From Thermanaeromonas toyohensis ToBE (GTDB lineage: Bacteria > Bacillota > DSM-521 > Neomoorellales > Neomoorellaceae), in NCBI RefSeq assembly GCF_900176005.1, contig NZ_LT838272.1, positions 2,313,587-2,377,586 of the forward strand: DNA of 64,000 bases, given 5' to 3'. The notes beneath the pieces were generated by a model that saw only the letters and a list, made by a program, of their open reading frames with translations, was not told the DNA's origin and did no database searches. Shown in pieces: positions 8,036 to 15,830 of this stretch. The translations under genes and the position numbers were made by a program. Each line of letters starts with the position of its first letter. The first letter of the stretch is position 1.

Positions 8036-9105
8036 CCCTCGTTTACCGCTTTAACTATCTCTCGTGCCACACGGTAGGAGGGAGTCACTATTGAGGCACC
8101 GCCCCTGACTATAGCTTCCCTGGGCATGCCCCATACGACTGCAGTCTCTTCAGCCTCAGCTATAGTGATACCTCCTGCGTCTTTTATCTTAACCATGGCG
8201 TTAGCACCATCGTCTCCCATGCCGGTGAGCAGTACGCCTACCAGCCGTTGCCCGCCCAGGACTTTTAAGGCGCTCTCCATAGCCACTTCCACGGAGGGTT
8301 TGTACAGCGCATCCCGAGGTTCATCGGTTAGTCTCACTCTTACTTCGTTCTTACCTAACCTGCGTTCTATTTTGAGATGGCTGTGCCCGGGTGCTACGAG
8401 TATCTTACCCGGAGTAACAGTTTCCCCATCCTGGGCTTCCGAAACTTCAAGCCGGCAGATGTTACCTAGCCTTTCGGCGAAGCCTCTGGTAAACCCTGCC
8501 GGCATATGCTGGACTACTATGATAGGGGCAGGAAGGTCGGCAGGGAGTTCGGGCAATATTTCCGTCAACGTTTTGGGGCCACCAGTAGATACTCCTATAA
8601 TTACTAGTTTCTTAAAAGGAGCTGAGACACCCGAGGGGGCGGGCTTAAAATTTGGTCCCGCCTCCCTCCTTTTTATAACTCTCGTGGCAGCTTTCATATT
8701 GGACTTCGCTGCCGCCTTAACCTTTCGCCTGATCTCATCAGCTATCTTTCTTAAGTCAGTAGAAACTATACCGCTGGGTTTTGCTATTACCTCCACTGCT
8801 CCTAGCGCCAGTGCCTCATAAGTCAATAGTTCGCCTTTTTGGGTCAAAGAAGAGATGACTACTACCGGGACAGGATTTTCATTCATTATGTACTGGAGGG
8901 CCGTCAAGCCATCTAGTTTGGGCATCTCCACGTCCATAGTGACGACATCGGGTCGTAGAGCTAGGACAAGTTTTACCGCTTCTTCTCCATCCCGGGCTGT
9001 TCCTACTACTTCTATCTCAGGATCCCGGGCTAGAATCTCCTTCAAATATTTCCTTACAAAGGCCGAATCATCTGCTATCAATACTCTGATCCGATTCCCT
9101 ACCAC
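8032..9105 (-). CDS. cheB: CheB receptor methylesterase/response regulator
   Basis: A 357-residue two-domain CheB. The receiver (about 5-125) has VLIADDSAFVRKYL and phosphoacceptor Asp in VVTMDVEMPKLDG. After a basic linker the esterase domain (about 165-355) holds the catalytic Ser in IGVSTGGPKTL, His in VVQHMPAGFT and Asp in LTGMGDDGANAM. Phosphorylation by CheA activates removal of methyl groups from receptors. GTG start. It stands between the triple-CheW gene (7 bp upstream) and cheR (4-bp overlap). Confidence 0.96.
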   Translation of the reverse strand: MVGNRIRVLIADDSAFVRKYLKEILARDPEIEVVGTARDGEEAVKLVLALRPDVVTMDVEMPKLDGLTALQYIMNENPVPVVVISSLTQKGELLTYEALALGAVEVIAKPSGIVSTDLRKIADEIRRKVKAAAKSNMKAATRVIKRREAGPNFKPAPSGVSAPFKKLVIIGVSTGGPKTLTEILPELPADLPAPIIVVQHMPAGFTRGFAERLGNICRLEVSEAQDGETVTPGKILVAPGHSHLKIERRLGKNEVRVRLTDEPRDALYKPSVEVAMESALKVLGGQRLVGVLLTGMGDDGANAMVKIKDAGGITIAEAEETAVVWGMPREAIVRGGASIVTPSYRVAREIVKAVNEG

Positions 9106-9112
9106 AATTTAT

Positions 9113-10630
9113 TTATTGAGCCCCCTCTCTTACTTCTGTTGTTTGCGTTTCCGTAGCTTCACCGTTCATGCTCTGCAAAACCCGCACTTCAAAACGGCTC
9201 AAGAGTTTATGTAGATCAAGTACTAAAGCTACCGCTCCTTCTTGTCCCAGCTTGGCTATGCCGACCAGATACTCATGGTCCAGTCCCACTGAAGTTAAGG
9301 CGCCAGTAGACTCAATGTCGGCAAGCTGTATTCTCTTTACTTCTTTGACTGCATCAACAATAAAGCCGGTTAGGCTGTTTCCGATGTCTACCACAATAAT
9401 CCTGTTCTGGTCTCCCCTGGCAAAACTACCCATTTCCAAGCGCTTGCGAAGGTCTATCACCGGAATAATCTTGCCCCTAATGTTTATTACCCCTTCTACA
9501 AAGGAAGGAGCCTGGGGTACGCGCGTTATTTCCGGCACATTAAGAATCTCGCGCACAGAGGTTATCTCGGTGATAAAGTCCTGCTCGCCAAGCCTAAAGA
9601 GGATATACTGACCCTCACTGTTTTTGTCTGCCAAGGTTTCTTCCCTGACCTCACGATCCGCGTGGCCTATCCCGGACTTCATTACTTCCAGTCCCATGAG
9701 GCAAGTAGGGTCCAGAATGTAGGTAAGGCGTTTTTTCTTACCTGTGTCTATTTTACAGATCCCCTTAACCTTTAGCCTTGCATCAACTTGAAGGTACTCC
9801 GGCATCTCTTCAATGGTATTTGCGTCAATACTTAGCACCTCAGAGACACTGTCTACCACAATCCCCAGAAGCCCCCGTTCACCATGTAAGACAATAACCC
9901 TGCTCCTGCTGCGGTCGGCTTCTTCCTCCTTTAACCCCATAAGTCTTGCCAAGTTTATCACCGGAAGCAATTGGTCCCTCAACACCATGATCCCCTCGGC
10001 GTATTGAGGGAAGGTAGGGACGCTGCTTAACACTTCAGGGTAGGCCACTATTTCCTGGACATAGGCAATGTCCAGGCCGTATTCTTCCTCCCCAACGCCA
10101 AAGGTAACAAACTGCCGCTCTACTGCGCCAGTTGCATGTTCGGACCGCTCTCCGTATTTTTTGTCCCCGTATTCTTGCAACCTGATTTCCTCTTTTCCTA
10201 CATGGAAACTTAGGCCCTGGCCGAGAAGTTTGTGGGGGTCAAGGAGTATAATAACGCCGTTAGAAGAGCGCAGGAGCCCGGAGAAATATACTTGATTGGG
10301 GAGGTCCTGGGGGAGGGCTTCGATCTCCTCAGTGTCTACAGTAACTACCCCTGTTACCGCGTCAACCACATAACCAACCCGATAGTCACCCAGGGTTATT
10401 ATTAAGACCCTGGTGTCTTCGTCATGTTCTTTATCAGGCAGGCCGAACTTCTTCCTACCGCTGACTACTGAGATAATAAGCCCGCGGAGATTGGCCAGAC
10501 CCTCAACGTAATGGGGGGCCTGTGGAACCCTGGTTATGTGCGGAAGTCGTATGGTTTCCTGCACCGCTTGTACAGGTACCCCGTATTGTTCCCCAGCGAG
10601 GCGAAACAGTACATACTGGGCTGAAGGCAT
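9113..10630 (-). CDS. Triple-domain CheW scaffold protein
   Basis: A 505-residue protein made of three CheW domains in a row: about 1-145 (YVLFRLAGEQYGVPVQAVQE), 168-315 (FVTFGVGEEEYGLDIAYVQE) and 340-480 (YILFRLGEQDFITEITSVRE), each with a following GLANLRG-, GIMVLRD- or GVINIRG-type motif. Normal CheW is about 150 residues and joins receptors to CheA; a triple form could cross-link several receptors or kinases in one array. The linkers are charged. It sits directly between mcp and cheB. Confidence 0.92.
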   Translation of the reverse strand: MPSAQYVLFRLAGEQYGVPVQAVQETIRLPHITRVPQAPHYVEGLANLRGLIISVVSGRKKFGLPDKEHDEDTRVLIITLGDYRVGYVVDAVTGVVTVDTEEIEALPQDLPNQVYFSGLLRSSNGVIILLDPHKLLGQGLSFHVGKEEIRLQEYGDKKYGERSEHATGAVERQFVTFGVGEEEYGLDIAYVQEIVAYPEVLSSVPTFPQYAEGIMVLRDQLLPVINLARLMGLKEEEADRSRSRVIVLHGERGLLGIVVDSVSEVLSIDANTIEEMPEYLQVDARLKVKGICKIDTGKKKRLTYILDPTCLMGLEVMKSGIGHADREVREETLADKNSEGQYILFRLGEQDFITEITSVREILNVPEITRVPQAPSFVEGVINIRGKIIPVIDLRKRLEMGSFARGDQNRIIVVDIGNSLTGFIVDAVKEVKRIQLADIESTGALTSVGLDHEYLVGIAKLGQEGAVALVLDLHKLLSRFEVRVLQSMNGEATETQTTEVREGAQ

Positions 10631-10660
10631 AAGTTTTCACCCTTTCCCGGCCACGGTTCC

Positions 10661-12586
10661 TTACAAGTTCTGAAGCTCGTTGGCCATGGCGGCAATCTCC
10701 TCAATTGCCCGCGTAAGTTCTTCCATGCCCTGGGCCTGCTGGCGAGCAGCACTGGCCGCCTGTTCGCAGGCGGAAGCAGCTTCCTGGGCGGCGCCAGCAA
10801 TATTCTCTACCGCCTTCTTGGCCTCCTCGGCTGCTTTTGCAGCCTGTGCGGCATTATCGTCAATCTCCTTGGCACCCTGGACTATTGTCGCTATGTCTTG
10901 AGCCATTTTCTCAAGTTGCCCGACAACGGTCTTCGCATCTTCTACTTCGCGCTCGGCTTCGGATACTACAGTTTCTACTTCCCTCATGACGAGGGCGATA
11001 CGGTCCTGGATGGAGCGTACCAGGTCTTTTATCTGGTCCGCATTGCGTGCGCTCTCCTGCGCTAAATTACGAATATCCGAGGCTACCACTGCAAAGCCTT
11101 TCCCGAATTCCCCGGAACGAGCTGCTTCCACAGCGCCGGTTACTGCCAGCATGTTTGTCTGAATACCAACAGTGACTATGCTGTCCACTATCTTGTCTAT
11201 TTTCCTGGCTTCCTGTTCCAGGTCCCTCATAGCGGCTGCATTTTCCTGAGCTGTCTTCAAGGCTTGGTTTATACCATATATCAGACTCTCTACAAGTTCG
11301 CGGTTTTGCTTTAACAGTTCTTGCATAGCTTCTACCTGGCTAAGGCTTTTAACGGCAGCCTGTCTTATCCCTTCCATCTGCCGCGAAACCTGTATGGCCA
11401 CTGCGAGCGATTTCTCGGCAGCCTGTGACTGTATTTGGGCCCCCTTGCTTATCTGCTCAATGGCGGTCATAATCTGTCTAGCTGCTGTATTAGCTTCTTC
11501 CAGTGCAGCAGAGATCTCCTCAGCGGACGCCGCTACGCTTTCCGAAGCTTTAGAGGCGTCCTGAGCGCTTTTGACTGCATCCGCCTGGGCTAAAAGGTCA
11601 TTGACTGCGGCACCGATATCGCCCAGAGCCTTAACCTGTTGTTCTATGGAAGTGAGGGCTTCGGCTACTGCACTGCTCTGTTCTTCGGCCGCTTGGGCTA
11701 TTTGGGAGGCTCCATTTTGAAACTCCTGGGTGGCCCGGGTTACTTCTTGGGAAAGGGTTAATACTGTCTCCGAACCTTCACGCACAGTAACCATATCCTG
11801 TGCTATCTTATCTAGCCCTGCCGATACCTCACGACCTTTATCGGCCTCTCCCCTAGCTACTTCTGCCGCCTTATTTATTGCGGCGGCTATCTCTTTTACC
11901 CGCGACTGGATGCCACTCACTACCCCGCGAATGTCCTCCGCGGCTTTCTCAGAGGTTTCGGCCAGAGTGCGTACTTCATCCGCTACTACTGCAAATCCCT
12001 TGCCGTAGTCGCCGGCCCGGGCAGCTTCAATGGCGGCATTCAGGGCCAGAAGGTTAGTCTGGTCTGCTATCCTAACTACCGTACGGACAATGCTTCCAAT
12101 TTCCTCAGCTTGTTTCTCCAACTCCACCACTGACCGGGCGGACTCTTCATTCCGTGCTGCCGCGGCTATAACTCCGTCCACTAATTTTTGTATGCTTTGC
12201 GAAGTCTCGCCAGACAGTGCCTGCAAAGCAATTACTTTGTTCAATGATTCTTGAGCCCGGGTTACGCTTACCTGTGCATTCCGGTTGATTTGCTCGATAC
12301 CCGTCAGGGACTCCTGGGTGGCACTAGAAGCTTCTTCCGCGCCTTTACCTATCTGTTCCATAGCAGCTTGAAGCTCGTTAATTGCTGAAGAAGCCTCCTC
12401 TACTCCTGCCGAGAGCTGCTCTGTGGCGCTTGCGATCCTTTCGGCCAGCTGCTGTCTCTTGGCAATGAGCCTTGCCTGGCGCCGTTGGGCCTCCAGCTTT
12501 TTGGCTGTCTCATTGAGTCGCTTGTTTTCCGCCTCTTTCGCGCTGGCCTCCTGTGAAACTTCCGGCAACGCAAGTTTTTTCTCCAT
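10661..12586 (-). CDS. Soluble chemoreceptor with two tandem signalling tips
   Basis: A 641-residue, Ala/Glu/Gln-rich, almost wholly coiled-coil protein without membrane segments or a recognisable sensor domain. It has two chemoreceptor hairpin tips: near 175-210 ([20 protein letters not shown]) and near 475-510 ([20 protein letters not shown]), 300 residues apart. Ordinary receptors have one. The first tip is canonical; the second departs at LNAAIE (VTGAVE). This suggests a cytoplasmic receptor that can nucleate two CheA/CheW contacts, matching the triple-CheW partner encoded next. GGGGGA precedes the ATG. It is the first clear gene after the riboswitch. Confidence 0.92.
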   Translation of the reverse strand: MEKKLALPEVSQEASAKEAENKRLNETAKKLEAQRRQARLIAKRQQLAERIASATEQLSAGVEEASSAINELQAAMEQIGKGAEEASSATQESLTGIEQINRNAQVSVTRAQESLNKVIALQALSGETSQSIQKLVDGVIAAAARNEESARSVVELEKQAEEIGSIVRTVVRIADQTNLLALNAAIEAARAGDYGKGFAVVADEVRTLAETSEKAAEDIRGVVSGIQSRVKEIAAAINKAAEVARGEADKGREVSAGLDKIAQDMVTVREGSETVLTLSQEVTRATQEFQNGASQIAQAAEEQSSAVAEALTSIEQQVKALGDIGAAVNDLLAQADAVKSAQDASKASESVAASAEEISAALEEANTAARQIMTAIEQISKGAQIQSQAAEKSLAVAIQVSRQMEGIRQAAVKSLSQVEAMQELLKQNRELVESLIYGINQALKTAQENAAAMRDLEQEARKIDKIVDSIVTVGIQTNMLAVTGAVEAARSGEFGKGFAVVASDIRNLAQESARNADQIKDLVRSIQDRIALVMREVETVVSEAEREVEDAKTVVGQLEKMAQDIATIVQGAKEIDDNAAQAAKAAEEAKKAVENIAGAAQEAASACEQAASAARQQAQGMEELTRAIEEIAAMANELQNL

Positions 12587-12628
12587 GAATAGTTCCCCCT
12601 ATCAGATAAGTTTTTAGATGTTAAGCAG

Positions 12629-13000
12629 TTACTGCTGCAGTGCCCACACCCTTTGAATTTTATGTGGCCCCTGCAGCCTTCGGTTTCTAGCCCACTTGGA
12701 TAAAGTACTCAGACCACCGGATGAATACAGCCAAGGAAAATCTGATGCCAACCTTACCCTTTCCCCGTTCTGCTCAAAATCGACCGATATTGAGGCACAC
12801 AAACGCCTACCGCAGATTCTGGAAAAACCGCGGATTGTATTGATCCACCCGTTACCTATGTGAAGATCGGTTAATTTCAGGAGCCGGTCGAGGGTAACTG
12901 AAGTAGGACAGCAAAGGCAAAAGGCAGGAAGAAATCCAACAAGCGGGCAAAGGAAGAAATCGTTTATATAAAAGGTGGGAAAAATAGGACGTGAGCACAA
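12629..13000 (-). CDS. Unrecognised reading frame between riboswitch and mcp
   Basis: An open frame of up to 123 codons ends 42 bp before mcp. The last 85 residues look protein-like (RLLKLTDLHIGNGWINTIRG; ISVDFEQNGERVRLASDFPW; SKWARNRRLQGPHKIQRVWA), but the first 40, rich in Phe, Cys and Leu, do not, and no good start or ribosome site is visible. I recognise no family. It could be a real small protein starting within the frame, a remnant, or leader RNA of the chemosensory operon. Confidence 0.3.
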   Translation of the reverse strand: MCSRPIFPTFYINDFFLCPLVGFLPAFCLCCPTSVTLDRLLKLTDLHIGNGWINTIRGFSRICGRRLCASISVDFEQNGERVRLASDFPWLYSSGGLSTLSKWARNRRLQGPHKIQRVWALQQ

Positions 13001-13073
13001 GGCAGGAATTATTGGAAGCTAATATCCTATAACTTCCATAAATGCCTTTAACTAATAAATATGGTACATATAT

Positions 13074-13087
13074 CCCCCCCCCCCCCC
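13074..13087. repeat. C14 homopolymer tract
   Basis: Fourteen consecutive C on the plus strand (G14 in the chemosensory leader RNA), about 90 nt downstream of the riboswitch terminator. Such tracts slip during replication and are error-prone in sequencing. On the minus strand it falls inside a 97-codon frame with no recognisable product. Confidence 0.9.
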
Positions 13088-13171
13088 AGAGGATATTCAT
13101 GGTATTAATACCTCTATATTCCATTGTTTCCGGTCCCCATATCATTTAATCACTACACCCCCTGTAAACAC

Positions 13172-13201
13172 AAAAAAAGGTGACCTGGCTACCCGGTCAC
13201 C
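13172..13201 (-). terminator. Intrinsic terminator of the c-di-GMP riboswitch
   Basis: On the minus strand GGTGACC pairs with GGTCACC around an inner GGGTAGCC segment and is followed at once by seven T. It begins 8 nt after the aptamer's closing stem, the usual place for an expression platform. The aptamer state would decide whether transcription passes into the chemosensory operon leader. Confidence 0.85.
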
Positions 13202-13209
13202 TCAATACC

Positions 13210-13306
13210 CCCTCACGGCAGCCTGGCAGCCATAATCCTTTACCTGGATCTTAGGCCCATGGCTTTGCGCCCCGCCCTTTCGAGCTGTTTGCCTTTATCG
13301 TGAAGG
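13210..13306 (-). promoter_or_regulatory. Cyclic-di-GMP-I (GEMM-I) riboswitch aptamer
   Basis: The minus strand shows the GEMM-I consensus in order: GGCAAAC (13293-13287), a GAAA tetraloop, GGGGCGCAAAGCC, GGGCCTAA, then ATGGCTGCC and GGCTGCCG. The closing stem P1 is CCTTCACG (13306-13299) with CGTGAGGG (13217-13210), eight pairs with one G-U. A terminator follows. The aptamer binds the second messenger cyclic di-GMP. The next well-supported gene downstream is mcp of the chemosensory operon, about 590 nt away. I found no convincing promoter upstream. Confidence 0.9.
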
Positions 13307-13590
13307 CACAAAACGCCTTACTCGTTTTCAACCGTATTATGCGTAGAACTTCCTCTGAGACCTAAAATTGGAAATACTCCTAATCTAATTTTGAACGCCT
13401 TCCTCCGCTGTTGCAACTTCGATTATCTAGGATATTTCACGCCTGTAAGGAGATTTTCGCATATTTCAGCTCCTGTTTTGCGCATCCTTAACCTGGTGCA
13501 TTTTGTCGTTTTATGTCATTATTCTGCTATATGTACCTACGGTATATAAACGGACAAACAGCATGCAGCCCTAGTTGACCCAGGACCGGA

Positions 13591-13812
13591 TTATTCTGGC
13601 CGCTCCCTGCGGAGCCGCTCCAGCATGTCCGCGTTCTCACCACTTCTAGCACCCAGGCAGAGCACCTTCAGGACCGTCCAGCCAGGTGGATCCGACCAAA
13701 GTTTCCACCAATGCCTCTTTTCCTGGAGAGCTCTTGCTCTAGCAGGCCTTAAGCTGTCAAATGGATCTTCTGTACCATCTCCACATCATCTTCGCTCCAT
13801 TTCCGCTTTTTG
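13591..13812 (-). pseudogene. Decayed gene remnant, family unknown
   Basis: Two overlapping minus-strand frames look like pieces of one broken gene: an upstream KKRKWSEDDVEMVQKI that soon stops, and a downstream frame ending in RHWWKLWSDPPGWTVLKVLC then LGARSGENADMLERLRRERP. A single shift near the overlap would join them. There is no ribosome site or proper start. The upstream piece resembles DNA near 2177-2220. I do not recognise the family. Confidence 0.3.
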
Positions 13813-13820
13813 AACTCCCC

Positions 13821-13849
13821 TTGACACGGGCTAGAAGGGAAACTATAAT
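13821..13849 (+). promoter_or_regulatory. Consensus sigma-A promoter of the padR operon
   Basis: TTGACA (13821-13826), exactly 17 bp, then TATAAT (13844-13849): a perfect housekeeping promoter 48 bp before the padR start. The palindrome at 13862-13880 covers the region just after the start site, so a repressor there would block it. From 13307 to 13590 I see nothing certain. Confidence 0.85.
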
Positions 13850-13861
13850 GCAAATAGAATA

Positions 13862-13880
13862 TATATGCACCATGCATATA
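13862..13880. promoter_or_regulatory. Palindromic operator, probable PadR binding site
   Basis: TATATGC and GCATATA flank a 5-bp centre. The site lies about 13 bp past the -10 box and ends at the padR ribosome site (AAGGAG), where a repressor would block both transcription and translation start. PadR proteins commonly bind ATG-x-CAT-type inverted repeats in their own promoters, so autorepression is the likely function. Confidence 0.65.
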
Positions 13881-13896
13881 AGGAGTAAAGGTATAT

Positions 13897-14262
13897 ATGT
13901 GTCAATGTCATGAGCACGGTTCTCGCTTTCCCCTTATTCAGCCTTGCCTACTTTTACTTCTATATGAAAAACCAACCCATGGATATGAGCTCATAGAAAA
14001 GTTAATGGAATTAGGATTCGACCAATGTCTAGATGCTACCACTGTCTACCGTAATCTGCGCCGTATGGAGGAAGAAGGACTGGTTACTTCCCAATGGAAT
14101 ACACAAGGGCCTGGCCCGGCCAGGCGCCTATATCAACTAACTCCTGAAGGCGAAGATCTGCTTCATTCTTGGGCTTCCGCCATTCGCCGAAAGAAAGAAA
14201 CCCTAGAAAAGTTCCTGAATAAGTACAACCAGCATTTCCCGCCGAAAGGAGGTGAAGTTTAA
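13897..14262 (+). CDS. PadR-family transcriptional repressor
   Basis: A 121-residue PadR regulator: winged helix with LLLLYEKPTHGYELIEKLME and TVYRNLRRMEEEGLVTSQWN, then YQLTPEGEDLL and a C-terminal dimerisation helix. The N-terminus is MCQCHEHG, a Cys/His cluster not usual in PadR and possibly metal binding. It is the first gene of an operon with a Cys-rich small protein and two half-permeases, behind its own operator. It likely represses this transport operon until a ligand, perhaps a metal or metalloid, appears. Confidence 0.88.
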   Translation: MCQCHEHGSRFPLIQPCLLLLLYEKPTHGYELIEKLMELGFDQCLDATTVYRNLRRMEEEGLVTSQWNTQGPGPARRLYQLTPEGEDLLHSWASAIRRKKETLEKFLNKYNQHFPPKGGEV

Positions 14263-14264
14263 AA

Positions 14265-14447
14265 ATGTGCTGTCATCCTAAAGAAAGCCGCCATCCTTCC
14301 AACTACTGCTGTTGTCGCCCTTTTCACTTTCATAGGCGCTATTACACCAAAGAAGAGGAAATAGCTCTCTTGGAAAAATACCTGGAGGATCTTAAGGCCG
14401 AACAAAGGGCTGTGGAAGAACAGATTAAGAAAATGAAGGAACAATAA
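14265..14447 (+). CDS. Cys/His-rich small protein with C-terminal coiled coil
   Basis: A 60-residue protein starting 2 bp after padR. The first 27 residues are full of Cys, His and aromatic residues (MCCHPKESRHPSNYCCC, then RPFHFHRRYY); the rest is a charged helix (EEEIALLEKYLEDLKAEQRA) typical of DUF5320-like small proteins. The overlap with the PadR N-terminus in composition suggests metal handling. AAAGGAGG lies within the end of padR. Confidence 0.65.
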   Translation: MCCHPKESRHPSNYCCCRPFHFHRRYYTKEEEIALLEKYLEDLKAEQRAVEEQIKKMKEQ

Positions 14448-14541
14448 AGACTCGGGAAAACAAAATTTCTTTAGAGGCGCCGGTCGACACCATGACTATG
14501 GCTGGCGCATCATTCTTTTCTGGAGGGACCTTTTACAAGTT

Positions 14542-15024
14542 ATGTTTACCATTTTTACTTACATCCTAGCTTTTACCGCCTTAGTCTATTCCTTTGCTAA
14601 AGACAAACAAAAAACAATTATAGCCTTGCACAAAGCTTTAAGAGCATTTCTGGGCCTACTTCCGGACTTCGCTGCCATCCTCGCTTTAGTGGGGGTTCTA
14701 CTAACCTTTATTTCCCCCCAGTTTGTGGTCAGGTTTGTGGGTGCGCAGACAGGCTTTTTAGGGATGCTTCTAAGTTCTTGGGTGGGCTCTATCACCCTTA
14801 TTCCAGGTTTTATAGCCTTTCCTCTGGTAAAATCACTGCTGGATCGCGGAGCCGGCATTATGCAGATGGCTGTTTTTGTCTCCACTTTAATGATGGTGGG
14901 ATTTGTAACTGCACCGCTGGAAATAAGATTTTTGGGTAAAAAAGAAACCATTCTCCGCAACGTTTTAAGCTATTTTTACTCCTTCATCGTAGCCTTGATC
15001 ATCGGTTGGGTGGTGGGATCGTGA
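14542..15024 (+). CDS. Half-permease (ArsP/YraQ-like), first subunit
   Basis: A 160-residue hydrophobic protein with about four or five membrane segments. The motif LIPGFIAFPLVKSLLDRGAG followed by FVSTLMMVG matches the repeated core of the predicted-permease family that includes ArsP and YraQ. Those are about 300-350 residues with two similar halves; here each half seems to be a separate gene, this one and the next. GGAGGG lies about 14 nt before the ATG. Export of a metalloid or metal-organic species is inferred. Confidence 0.65.
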   Translation: MFTIFTYILAFTALVYSFAKDKQKTIIALHKALRAFLGLLPDFAAILALVGVLLTFISPQFVVRFVGAQTGFLGMLLSSWVGSITLIPGFIAFPLVKSLLDRGAGIMQMAVFVSTLMMVGFVTAPLEIRFLGKKETILRNVLSYFYSFIVALIIGWVVGS

Positions 15025-15560
15025 AAAAATTCCTATGGGCTTATCGCTTCTTCTTGCTTATCCTCCTTTTTGACTTAGCCGTTTTATATTTTAACTATGA
15101 AACAGGAAAAACCATCCTTGCTTATACTTATGCCAATTTTAAAGAGATGCTAGGAATAATACCTCCCATTTTTATCCTTCTGGGGCTGCTGGATACTTGG
15201 GTACCTAGGGAAACAGTAATGCGCTACATGGGTGAAAAGGCGGGCTGGTCAGGTCCCGCTTTAAGTATATTTCTTGGCGCTGCTGCCGCCGGTCCCCTGT
15301 ACGGAGCCTTTCCGGTGGCTGAGGTTATGGCCAAAAAAGGAGTTAAATATTACAATATAATCGTTTTTTTATGTTCCTGGGCAACCTTAAAAATACCCAT
15401 GTTTTTATTTGAAATGTCCGCTTTAGGTATAAAGTTTGCCTTAACCCGCTGGCTGGTCAACTTGCCCGCTATACTGCTTATAGCAGCTATCGTAGATCGC
15501 AGCCTTACCTCGGCTGAAAAAGAAGCTTTTTATCAAAAATACAACAGTTACCCCTCTTAA
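15021..15560 (+). CDS. Half-permease (ArsP/YraQ-like), second subunit
   Basis: A 179-residue membrane protein with about five segments. The motif GPLYGAFPVAEVMAKKGVKY then NIIVFLCSWATLKIPM corresponds to the second copy of the core seen in the preceding protein, and fits DUF318/ArsP_1-type permeases. I chose the GTG at 15021, whose GTGA overlaps the upstream stop by 4 bp (translational coupling), over a TTG at 15006. Together the two proteins probably make one channel. From 15561 to 15830 I see no gene or clear promoter. Confidence 0.68.
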   Translation: MKKFLWAYRFFLLILLFDLAVLYFNYETGKTILAYTYANFKEMLGIIPPIFILLGLLDTWVPRETVMRYMGEKAGWSGPALSIFLGAAAAGPLYGAFPVAEVMAKKGVKYYNIIVFLCSWATLKIPMFLFEMSALGIKFALTRWLVNLPAILLIAAIVDRSLTSAEKEAFYQKYNSYPS

Positions 15561-15830
15561 AGCCTAACCTTACTGGCAAAGGCCAGGCAGGTGGGCTTAC
15601 CCCAAGAAGACTCCAACATTTCCCGGGTACCTGGATCGTTTACATTTTCATACAATAGGCCGTCTTAAAAAAGAGCCTAGCAATGGATGGTAGGAAATTT
15701 ATTGACAATTTTTGCGGCCTCTGAACTATACGCCGCACCTGGTTCCGTGTGCAAAGGACTAAGATGCCCTATAACTCGGAGCCTATATCACGCATAAAAT
15801 GGGATGAAAAGGAACCTAGGGGGATCCAGG

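Noticed and set aside
12852-13145. 97-codon minus-strand frame running through the G14 tract
   Set aside because: Composition is not protein-like, the frame depends on the homopolymer length, and no family is recognisable.
13299-13340. Sigma-D (flagellar) promoter for the riboswitch
   Set aside because: CACGATAA resembles the -10, but transcription from it would start inside the aptamer's closing stem, and the -35 is poor.
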